Shown here: positions 23,998-30,859 of the stretch, one piece after another | How the letters are laid out: each line of letters begins with the position of its first letter | Numbering within the stretch: position 1 is the first letter of the stretch | Assembly (NCBI GenBank): GCA_913062625.1 | Contig: CAJXWP010000024.1 | Coordinates: 1-34,124 of the forward strand | DNA from: an uncultured Haliea sp. | Lineage (GTDB): Bacteria; Pseudomonadota; Gammaproteobacteria; Pseudomonadales; Halieaceae | Direction of reading: 5' to 3' | DNA length: 34,124 bases | The notes under the pieces: model-generated | What the model was told of the DNA's origin: nothing | The model's database searches: none | The model's input: the letters and a program-made list of their open reading frames with translations, nothing else | Made by a program: the position numbers and the translations under genes

Positions 23998-24609
23998 CTA
24001 GACTGCATTCGCCTTAATATACGCCGGTCGCGTGGCCAGCCGTGTGCAGTAAGCTTGGCAGTTCGGCGTAGAGTGGTTCACAAATTCAAGATAAGTCGCG
24101 ATGCTGAGGCCAAAGCCCAACATGATGTCGGCGACGCTGAAGTTATCCCCAAGAATGTACGGCTTGCCGTCCAAGCCCTCTTCGATGATTTGAATAAGCT
24201 GCGGCGCCAGCGCATTACCGCGCTCAACAAGGGCCGGAATAATTCGTTCTTGCGGCAAGATACCACCGTGGGCGACGATCTCCGCCATAATCACCGTTAA
24301 CTGGTTTTCGGCAAATTCCATCCACTGCACGGCTTTAGCACCAGCTTGACTGTCTCGTGCTGGGAGTAGGGCACCATCACTGTATTTCGCTACCAAGTAT
24401 TCGATGATGGCGGCGGTTTCCCACAGCACAAACCCGTTGTCATCAATAGCGGGTACTTTGCCCTGAGGATGAATCTTTAGGAACGCCGGCTCTTGCATCG
24501 CCTTGGTAAAGAGAGTGAACGATTCAATCTGATAGGGCAGCTTGATTTCTTCAGCCAGCCAGAGTATCCGAACCGATCGAGAAAAGGGTGCATGATATAT
24601 TTTCAACAT
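23998..24609 (-). CDS. Glutathione S-transferase family protein
   Basis: 203 residues. N-terminal thioredoxin-like domain: KIYHAPFSRSVRILWLAEEI (the Ser of the S-R-S region is the likely glutathione-activating residue), IHPQGKVPAIDDNGFVLWET (cis-Pro and the ES-type motif, here ET) and AAIIEYL. The C-terminal all-helical domain contains YILGDNFSVADIMLGFGLSI, the N-capping box. It likely conjugates or isomerises electrophiles; substrate unknown. It lies downstream of one copy of the 225-bp repeat and is codirectional with the SDR and CurA-type genes, which fits a detoxification or catabolic set. Confidence 0.9.
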   Translation of the reverse strand: MLKIYHAPFSRSVRILWLAEEIKLPYQIESFTLFTKAMQEPAFLKIHPQGKVPAIDDNGFVLWETAAIIEYLVAKYSDGALLPARDSQAGAKAVQWMEFAENQLTVIMAEIVAHGGILPQERIIPALVERGNALAPQLIQIIEEGLDGKPYILGDNFSVADIMLGFGLSIATYLEFVNHSTPNCQAYCTRLATRPAYIKANAV

Positions 24610-25175
24610 GAGCGACTGAACATCTACATTAGTTTAGCGACGGAAAAACGTGTCCACAGGACTATTATAACGCCATTGGCCTGCCACTTTAAACGCCCTT
24701 TAAGTATAAGCGGGATAAACACTAACTTTACTTCCAATCTATTACAAACAGCAGACTGTAGACAACCATTGATCGCGGTCCAGGCTATTAACTTGTGTTA
24801 TAAATGGATCACATGGTCATAAACCACCCGTTAGCGTCGTGTCTTTTGCCAGAGAAACTTTCTTAAACGATATATGGCTCTGCCAGCCTCTTCCTTGAGC
24901 AGCATAAATCATCACATTCACTGTAATGGTTAATAGTCGAAGAGACTTGCTCGAGGCGGAGCTCGAGGTTCTGATAGCTGATTTCCTGAGGCTGGTGCCG
25001 AGAATTTGGTATTCAGGTAATCAAGGATTTTTTAATGACCAGTCGGTCTTCAATGCTAGCGACAATTCTCACTGCTTTGCCGGCAGTAAAACTCCAGCGA
25101 CGCATCCAGATTACTGACTCTGACCATGGCGTGTCGATAACGCATTATTTATTCCTGTGTAAAAGTTTTAGTGAG
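24610..25175. other. Gap holding repeat copy A and the GST promoter region
   Basis: About 565 bases. It contains repeat copy A (24702-24926). The rest (24927-25175) has a plus-strand open frame of 63 codons without ribosome binding site or family resemblance, not called. No terminator was found after the SDR gene. Confidence 0.5.
24702..24926 (-). repeat. 225-bp direct repeat, copy A
   Basis: Matches 27158-27382 over 225 bases with about 16 mismatches and no indels (about 93% identity; constant offset 2456). On the minus strand it carries a degraded form of the small ORF seen whole in copy B: ATG at 24912 reads MIYAAQGRGWQSHISFKKVS and then meets a TGA where copy B has Trp. It starts 93 bases upstream of the GST ATG. 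Confidence 0.9.
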
Positions 25176-26045
25176 CTATTCAAAGGGAAAGTCTTCAGGA
25201 CCTGTCGATGAAGGTTGACCGCCGTCTAAAATTTCATGCATCCGTTTCTCAATTTGGATTTTCGAGCCTTTGGGGTGGGTCAGAATATAAAACGTATCAT
25301 TGCTGATTGCATCAAAAACTTGATCCGCGACCGCCTCGGTGGCCATGGCGGCACTGCTGAAAAATTCTGATGCCATTTCTTCTATGGCTTTTTGTTCAGC
25401 AATGCGGGCGGGGTCATTTTTTACCGCGTCCTCCAGGGGCCGGTTGCGCTCGGCGGCATAGATTTTAGTATCCACATACGCAGGGCATAGTACAGAAACG
25501 CCTACATTAGCTTCGGCATTTCTTAATTCGCCATAGAGGGTTTCGGACAATCCAACAACAGCATGTTTAGATACCGTATAGGGGCCAGTGGTGGGTGCAG
25601 ATATTAAACCAGCGATGGAGGCGGTATTGACGATGTGACCCTCTTTTTGTGCCACCATGTATTTGGTAAAGGTGCGAATGCCGTGAATGACGCCCCAGAG
25701 GTTGACGCCCAGCACCCATTCCCAGTAGTCAGTATCCAATTCCCACATGCAGCCGCCACCGCCGACACCGGCGTTATTAAATAACAGGTGTATGGTGCCA
25801 TATTTTTCGATGGTTTTTTCAGCTAGTGCATCCATGTCGTCAGCTTTTGAAACATCGGTTTTAATCGCCAGTACATCAGCAGCACCGAGGGCGGTTAATT
25901 GCTCAGCAACGGCTTGCAGCGGTTTGTCTTCAATGTCGGCAATAACTAGTTTCATGCCTTCGCTGGCGGCGCGTTTTGCCAAGCCGAGGCCAATACCGCT
26001 GGCAGCGCCGGTGACGACAGCGACTTTATTTTTGAAGTCTTTCAT
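25176..26045 (-). CDS. Short-chain dehydrogenase/reductase
   Basis: 289 residues of classical SDR type. The NAD(P)-binding TGAASGIG motif is at residues 12-19, and an Asp-ending strand (LVIADIED) suggests NAD(H) preference. NNAGVGG follows, then the catalytic Ser in VNTASIAGLI and the YTVSK active site. The 40-residue C-terminal extension is acidic (STGPEDFPFE). Substrate unknown; similar marine genes act on alcohols, steroids or fatty-acid derivatives. It is 30 bases downstream of the CurA-type oxidoreductase, so the two are a pair. The pair is flanked by direct repeats. Confidence 0.92.
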   Translation of the reverse strand: MKDFKNKVAVVTGAASGIGLGLAKRAASEGMKLVIADIEDKPLQAVAEQLTALGAADVLAIKTDVSKADDMDALAEKTIEKYGTIHLLFNNAGVGGGGCMWELDTDYWEWVLGVNLWGVIHGIRTFTKYMVAQKEGHIVNTASIAGLISAPTTGPYTVSKHAVVGLSETLYGELRNAEANVGVSVLCPAYVDTKIYAAERNRPLEDAVKNDPARIAEQKAIEEMASEFFSSAAMATEAVADQVFDAISNDTFYILTHPKGSKIQIEKRMHEILDGGQPSSTGPEDFPFE

Positions 26046-26075
26046 TGTAGGTCTCGTTTTTTATGATTGGGCAGG

Positions 26076-27101
26076 TTATGCCGGGTCGGCCAGTTTTAAT
26101 AATTGTTTGCCTTCGTTTTTACCGGCAAACAGTCGCAGGAAGGTTGCAGGAATATTATCAAAGCCCTCCTGAATATCTTCGCGGTAGCTGATCTTTCCTT
26201 CCATTACCCAGGGCACTAAGTCATTCATGGCCTCATCGATGCGGTCCATAAAATCAATCATAATAAAGCCTTCCATGCGGACACGGTTTACTACGATTTT
26301 CATTAGGTTGTTTGGCCCGGGTGTTGGTGTGGAGTCGTTGTAGACAGAAATTTGACCGCATAAAACAATGCGCCCTTTTTCGGCCATGTGTTCGATCCCG
26401 GCTTGCAAAATATCGCCACCGACATTATCAAAGAACACATTAACCCCATTGGGGCAAAGCTCTCCAATACGTTGCTCGACATTTTCACTTTTGTAGTCGA
26501 TAACCGCATCAATCTTGCAATCGTTTATTAGCCAGTCGGATTTTTCTTTACCGCCGGCAATAGCGATGACTTTACAGTTTTTAATTTTTGCGATTTGTGC
26601 AACGACTGAACCGGTGGCACCAGCGGCACCTGAGACTAAAACGGTTTCACCCTCCGCTAAAGCACCAACGCTTAATAGGCCGAAGTAGGCGGTGAGGCTA
26701 GTACCGCCAAAGATAGATAGTGGCATGGTGGGGGGCGTGCCTTCGGGCAGGGCCATGGCGGGAATTAAATCGTCAGGTTTTGCTAAAGCGTATTCCTGCC
26801 AGCCGAACATGCCTTGAACCAGAGTGCCTGTGGGCAGCTCTGTATTTTCTGATGCTATGACTTGGCCAACAGCACTGGCGCGCATTGGCTGGCCAATCTC
26901 GACGGGGGGCAGATAGCTGGGTTCGTCATCCATCCAGCCGCGCATGGCTGGGTCGAAACTTAAGTACAGATTTTTGATTAATACCTCGCCTGCGGCAAGG
27001 TTGGCGGTAGGGGCGTCGGTTTCTACACGGTTAAAATCTTCAAGGCTTACCATGCCTTGTGGGCGCTGTTTTAACAGCCATTGGCGATTGGTATAGGTCA
27101 T
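26076..27101 (-). CDS. NADP-dependent oxidoreductase, zinc-free MDR (CurA / prostaglandin reductase type)
   Basis: 341 residues. N-terminal MTYTNRQWLLKQRPQGMVSL, then LYLSFDPAMRGWMDDEPSYL and the cofactor motif VLVSGAAGATGSVVAQIAKI (AxxGxxG), with INDCKIDAVIDYKSENV and VNVFFDNVGGDILQAG after it. This is the LTB4DH/CurA branch of medium-chain reductases, which reduce alpha,beta-unsaturated ketones with NADPH and carry no zinc. It forms a probable operon with the downstream SDR. Its leader contains repeat copy B. Confidence 0.93.
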   Translation of the reverse strand: MTYTNRQWLLKQRPQGMVSLEDFNRVETDAPTANLAAGEVLIKNLYLSFDPAMRGWMDDEPSYLPPVEIGQPMRASAVGQVIASENTELPTGTLVQGMFGWQEYALAKPDDLIPAMALPEGTPPTMPLSIFGGTSLTAYFGLLSVGALAEGETVLVSGAAGATGSVVAQIAKIKNCKVIAIAGGKEKSDWLINDCKIDAVIDYKSENVEQRIGELCPNGVNVFFDNVGGDILQAGIEHMAEKGRIVLCGQISVYNDSTPTPGPNNLMKIVVNRVRMEGFIMIDFMDRIDEAMNDLVPWVMEGKISYREDIQEGFDNIPATFLRLFAGKNEGKQLLKLADPA

Positions 27102-27157
27102 TGATTGGCTCAGCTGGTTAGAGGTTAGAATTAAATGACAGGCAGGGTAGGTTGCTA

Positions 27158-27382
27158 AAGTATAAGCGAGATAAACACTACCTTTGCCACTAATCTATTA
27201 CAAACAGCGGACTGTAGACAACCATTGATCGCGGTCCAGGCTATTAACTTGTGTTATAAATGAATCATATGGCCATAAACCACCCGTTAGCGTCGTGTCT
27301 TTTGCTAGAGAAACTTTCTTAAACGATATAGGGCCCTGCCAGCCTCTTCCTTGAGCAGCATAATTCATCACATTTCCTGTAA
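27158..27382 (-). repeat. 225-bp direct repeat, copy B
   Basis: Second copy of the repeat at 24702-24926, same orientation, upstream of the CurA-type gene (57 bases before its ATG). Together the copies bracket the SDR/oxidoreductase pair. The ends are not inverted repeats of each other, so this is not a simple IS or MITE. Confidence 0.9.
27198..27368 (-). CDS. Small ORF inside repeat copy B, probably a gene fragment
   Basis: 56 residues beginning MNYAAQGRGWQGPISFKKVS, then LAKDTTLTGGLWPYDSFITQ and VNSLDRDQWLSTVRCL. AGGA lies seven bases upstream of the ATG and the sequence has good protein character. The copy-A version has a stop at Trp32 and mostly amino-acid-changing differences, so at least that copy is not under selection. 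No family recognised. It may be the N-terminus of a larger ancestral gene. Confidence 0.35.
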   Translation of the reverse strand: MNYAAQGRGWQGPISFKKVSLAKDTTLTGGLWPYDSFITQVNSLDRDQWLSTVRCL

Positions 27383-27795
27383 GTATAGTAGAAATAAAAG
27401 GGCTATCGTGAGTAGGTCTTCCTATGGATGCGAGCCGCAAGGCCTAAAAAGATCGCGAACAGGGGGTCGATTACTGTGAAATCCTACCGGCCTCAGTCAT
27501 CGAACAATTCACATCCGTCTATTGCTTAACTGTCGAACGCACAGAGGCGAGCCAGACTTTGTCAGTGGCTTCCTTGCTGATCGTCTGCGGTTGTCTGCGG
27601 ACTTCTTCGGGGTGGTAACCCTGGCCACTTGGTTCTACCCGTCTAATCAGAGTGAAAGAGCGGTGATTTACAGCGTTGTTAGGATATTACTGAATGTTAC
27701 TGATGGGTGAATTATTGGAGGCGAAGGCGAAGCCAGATTTGAACTGACCTCAACAGGTTAACTCGCCGATACTGAATTGCTTCGACGCTGCTTGC

Positions 27796-27831
27796 ACATG
27801 AGTGAAACATGAGGCAATATGTGTATCATGT
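27796..27831. promoter_or_regulatory. Possible TetR operator at the start of its own gene
   Basis: ACATGA occurs at 27796-27801 and 27807-27812 and its inverse TCATGT at 27826-27831, spanning the assigned ATG (27809). Such an arrangement could be an autoregulatory operator, or the true start could be further downstream. Short motifs, so weak evidence. Confidence 0.25.
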
Positions 27832-28474
27832 CTCAAAATCAGTAGCGCTGCCAGTGTCAAATAATTCAAATATACATGCACTCATTCTCAACGCGGCGAA
27901 AGCATGTTATCTGCGGCTAGGCGTTAGCAAGACCACGGCGGCAGATATTGCCAGTGAAGCGGGCATTTCCCGGGCGACCTTGTACCGACGGTTTCCAAGT
28001 CACGGCGATATATTCCTCACGACTTTGGCGCGAGAGTCCTCCGAGATGGTCGAGGCCTGCGAAGCGCAACTGATTGGTATCGAGGATCCAGCGGAACACG
28101 TGATCGAAGGTTTACTCTATGTACTCGACGAGATTCCACGTCGCCCGCTACATGCGCACTTGTTCACTAACTCAGGTGGAGCCTGGGTGCTCTCCCAGAC
28201 TATGTCCGCAGAAAATCTTCATCAGATGTGCGTTGAAATGGTTCTTGCAATGCCAGGCCTAAAGTTGGCGAAAGGAGAAAGGAGCAAGCGGAGAATTGAT
28301 TTTTTAGCGGAGCTGATTTTACGTCTGCTGGCGTCCTACGCCATCGTGCCAAGCCACGTGGCGCGTAATCGGGATGAAATGCGCGACATGTTTTATACAA
28401 TACTCAAACCTAGTCTCCATGACATTCTCGGTCAGCAACCTGCTGGGCGCAAGCGCACTAAGCCCAAGGGCTGA
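27809..28474 (+). CDS. TetR/AcrR family transcriptional regulator
   Basis: 221 residues. The N-terminal DNA-binding domain is clear: IHALILNAAKACYLRLGVSK, TTAADIASEAGISRATLYRR and FPSHGDIFLTTLA, the HTH of the TetR family (about residues 24-75). The helical C-terminal domain (ligand binding and dimerisation) shows no recognisable subfamily. The first ATG (27809) gives a 23-residue tail before the HTH; a later start is possible. It is the first of four codirectional genes with short gaps, so it likely controls the MDR, sulfotransferase and TonB receptor in response to their substrate. Confidence 0.9.
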   Translation: MRQYVYHVSKSVALPVSNNSNIHALILNAAKACYLRLGVSKTTAADIASEAGISRATLYRRFPSHGDIFLTTLARESSEMVEACEAQLIGIEDPAEHVIEGLLYVLDEIPRRPLHAHLFTNSGGAWVLSQTMSAENLHQMCVEMVLAMPGLKLAKGERSKRRIDFLAELILRLLASYAIVPSHVARNRDEMRDMFYTILKPSLHDILGQQPAGRKRTKPKG

Positions 28475-28523
28475 TCACTGAGAAAAAGCTCTTATCCATC
28501 GATTATTATTAATGAGAAGACGT

Positions 28524-29558
28524 ATGAAAGCACTGCAAGCGATGAAAAACGGCCCCCCCTCCGAGGTTCTCGAAGTTGTCGACCTCCCCGTACCGGAGCC
28601 TGGTCCGGATCAGGTGTTGATCAAAGTAACTGCGGCGTCGCTCAACTTCAATGACATTGATCGGTGCTATGGCCGGCGAATTTCTGTCCCGCTGACGCCA
28701 CCTTTTACTCTTGGCATGGATGTTTGCGGTCTAGTCGAAGCGGTCGGCGCGGGAGCAGAAGCATGGCAGGGCAAGCGCGTTATCGCGTTAACTATGATGG
28801 CCACCGGCGGCCTCGCTGAGTATGCCATCGCACAATCGGCGTCGGTGTTTGATGCCCCGCCCGGCCTCACAGATGCGGAGGCGGCCGCCTTCATTATTCC
28901 ATTTCAGCTTGCCTACCTCGCGTTGGTGCGTCGAGCCAAGATTGCAGAAGGTGAAACACTTCTGGTGCATTCCGGCGCCAGTAGCGTCGGTGCCGCTGCA
29001 ATCCAGATTGGGAGCGCTCTCGGATTGAAAGTATTTACCACCGTAAGCTCCGATGCCAAGGCGGACTATTGCCGGAAACTGGGTGCGGATGTCGTAATCA
29101 ATCATCAAACTGAGCAGTTTGAACAAGTCGTACTTGACGCTACCGACTATGTCGGCGCGCATGTCATTCTCGATCTTGCCGGCGGTGCGTTCGTCGAACC
29201 CTCGTGGAAGTGTGTTGCGAGGGAGGGTCGTTATGTAACGGCGGGGTTTGCTGACGATGACGAGAACGGATTTTCCGGTCGCCCGCTGAGGCCGGCCTGT
29301 GCCGCTAACTTTTCGATTATGGGTGTCATGTTGTCCTGGGTCAACGCTGTACCGCCAGCGATTCGAGATTACGGTTTCAATATGTTCACTCGCGATGTTG
29401 CTGATGAGGTGCACAGCGCACTGCTGTCCCTACTGGCCCAGAACCGAGTGCATTCGGTGCTCAGCCGCAGCATAAGCTTGGCAGAAGCACCTGCCGCGCT
29501 CACTGAGCAGGCGCAGCGAAAAACGCTCGGTCGTACAGTCGTCATCGTGGCAAATTAG
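28524..29558 (+). CDS. Quinone-oxidoreductase-like zinc-free MDR
   Basis: 344 residues from ATG 28524, chosen because GAGAAG lies just upstream and the family starts MKALQ; an ATG at 28512 adds four basic residues. Blocks: LNFNDIDRCYGRR, PFTLGMDVCGLVEAVGAGAE, AAAFIIPFQLAYLALVRRAK, the cofactor motif LLVHSGASSVGAAAIQIG and LGADVVINHQTE, and a C-terminal GRTVVIV. It resembles NADPH:quinone reductases and the NADPH-dependent enoyl reductases of polyketide and lipid pathways. It begins about 50 bases after the TetR stop, and its stop is five bases from the sulfotransferase ATG. Confidence 0.92.
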   Translation: MKALQAMKNGPPSEVLEVVDLPVPEPGPDQVLIKVTAASLNFNDIDRCYGRRISVPLTPPFTLGMDVCGLVEAVGAGAEAWQGKRVIALTMMATGGLAEYAIAQSASVFDAPPGLTDAEAAAFIIPFQLAYLALVRRAKIAEGETLLVHSGASSVGAAAIQIGSALGLKVFTTVSSDAKADYCRKLGADVVINHQTEQFEQVVLDATDYVGAHVILDLAGGAFVEPSWKCVAREGRYVTAGFADDDENGFSGRPLRPACAANFSIMGVMLSWVNAVPPAIRDYGFNMFTRDVADEVHSALLSLLAQNRVHSVLSRSISLAEAPAALTEQAQRKTLGRTVVIVAN

Positions 29559-29563
29559 TGACA

Positions 29564-30817
29564 ATGCCGAAGTCCTATACGTTTCGTGACGCCCGCCTTC
29601 GTGCACCCGCACTGCGCTTGCTAAATGCAGCAGGCGCCGGTTTGGGCGCGGTCGGATTGCGCTTGCCGAGATTGGAGCCGGAGACCGTCATCCGCTCGGC
29701 GCAGCGTCAGGCAGAGGTAGATTTGCCTATAGGCGACCACACCACGGAGGCATTAAACCGCTTCATTGAATCCGCAGAATCCGAAGCGAACCTGAATACG
29801 CTCGGTAGAATTGCCGTGCAGGGCATGTTGGTGAACTCATTGGCCTGTCGGTTACGCATGGTGGACTGGGGTAAATGCCACCCGGAGGTACAGAGGGAAA
29901 AAATCCGTGAGCCCTGGATCGTCGTGGGATTACCCCGCACAGGAACGAGCATTCTCTCTATTTTACTGGGCTTGGACCCGTTCTCCCGACCGCTGCTGCA
30001 GTGGGAAGCGAAACGAGCGATTCCACCGGCGGATCTTGCTACGGCAAACGAAGACCCGCGAATCGCGTTGTTTACTCAGGAGATGGCGCGCGTTAACAAG
30101 ATGAACCCGGCGCTGGCGACTATGCACCCCTTTGGCAGTACTCTGGCGGAGGAGTGCACAGCGATTTTTACGTATGCGCTGCGAACCATCGGAATGGAGA
30201 CAGTGGCGTTTGTGCCCAGCTACGGGCGCTGGCTGGACCATGCGGACATGACACCTGCCTACGATATTCACAAGCTCACGTTGCAGGCGCTGCAGCACGC
30301 GCAACCCACCGAGCGCTGGACACTGAAAAGTCCAAATCACTTATGGTGCCTACCCGAATTGTTAAGCGCCTATCCCGACGCGCGCATTATCTGGATCCAT
30401 CGGGACCCGGCCAAGTTGGTGACCTCACTGGTGAGTTTGAATTGTGCGATGCAACTCCAGTTCACCCGGCGCCTTGATGCGAAACGGGTCGGCGAATACT
30501 GGGCAGAAAAAATCAGTATCGCTATCGACAAAGCAACGTCATTTGATCAGGCGGCTGTATCCGACTGGTGTTGCCATGTCCAGTACAAGGATCTGTTGGC
30601 CCAACCGAAAGCTACGCTGGAAGTCGTCTACGAGCACTTCGGGGATGCACTGAACACCCTGCACAAGCGACGGATAGACACCTGGCTCACCCAGCGGCCA
30701 CAGCATGCAGCGGGTGTTCACAGCTATGACCCCGGTGATTTTGGCTGGACTGAAAAGATGTTGAGCGAGCGCTACAGCAGTTATCGCCAGCGCTATAAGG
30801 TGGCTCAAGAAAGTTGA
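29564..30817 (+). CDS. Sulfotransferase family protein (paralogue 2)
   Basis: 417 residues from ATG 29564. Helical N-terminus (about 100 residues) with LGRIAVQGMLVNSLACRLRM, then the PAPS P-loop IVVGLPRTGTSILSILLG and IIWIHRDPAKLVTSLVSLNC; the tail has QRPQHAAGVHSYDPGDFGWT. It is a paralogue of the gene at 4493-5725, with the same order of motifs and the same length class, but too different to be a recent copy. It likely sulfonates a hydroxylated lipophilic compound using PAPS. It is encoded between the MDR and the TonB receptor, five bases from one and about 42 from the other, so the operon may import and modify one substrate. Confidence 0.9.
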   Translation: MPKSYTFRDARLRAPALRLLNAAGAGLGAVGLRLPRLEPETVIRSAQRQAEVDLPIGDHTTEALNRFIESAESEANLNTLGRIAVQGMLVNSLACRLRMVDWGKCHPEVQREKIREPWIVVGLPRTGTSILSILLGLDPFSRPLLQWEAKRAIPPADLATANEDPRIALFTQEMARVNKMNPALATMHPFGSTLAEECTAIFTYALRTIGMETVAFVPSYGRWLDHADMTPAYDIHKLTLQALQHAQPTERWTLKSPNHLWCLPELLSAYPDARIIWIHRDPAKLVTSLVSLNCAMQLQFTRRLDAKRVGEYWAEKISIAIDKATSFDQAAVSDWCCHVQYKDLLAQPKATLEVVYEHFGDALNTLHKRRIDTWLTQRPQHAAGVHSYDPGDFGWTEKMLSERYSSYRQRYKVAQES

Positions 30818-30859
30818 CCGGTAATTGAAAAGTAAAAATAGCAAACATAAGGAATCTTG

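Larger units (their letters stand above)
27102..27808. other. Divergent gap holding repeat copy B and the TetR promoter region
   Basis: About 700 bases. The left third is repeat copy B (27158-27382). The middle (27383-27720) has a 62-codon plus-strand frame (27522-27710) with no ribosome binding site or family resemblance. The right end carries the TetR leader with ACATGA/TCATGT motifs. No tRNA or terminator was seen. Confidence 0.5.

Noticed and set aside
28788-29414. 208-codon minus-strand open frame
   Set aside because: It lies wholly inside the well-conserved MDR gene, has no ribosome binding site and shows no family motif; a shadow frame.
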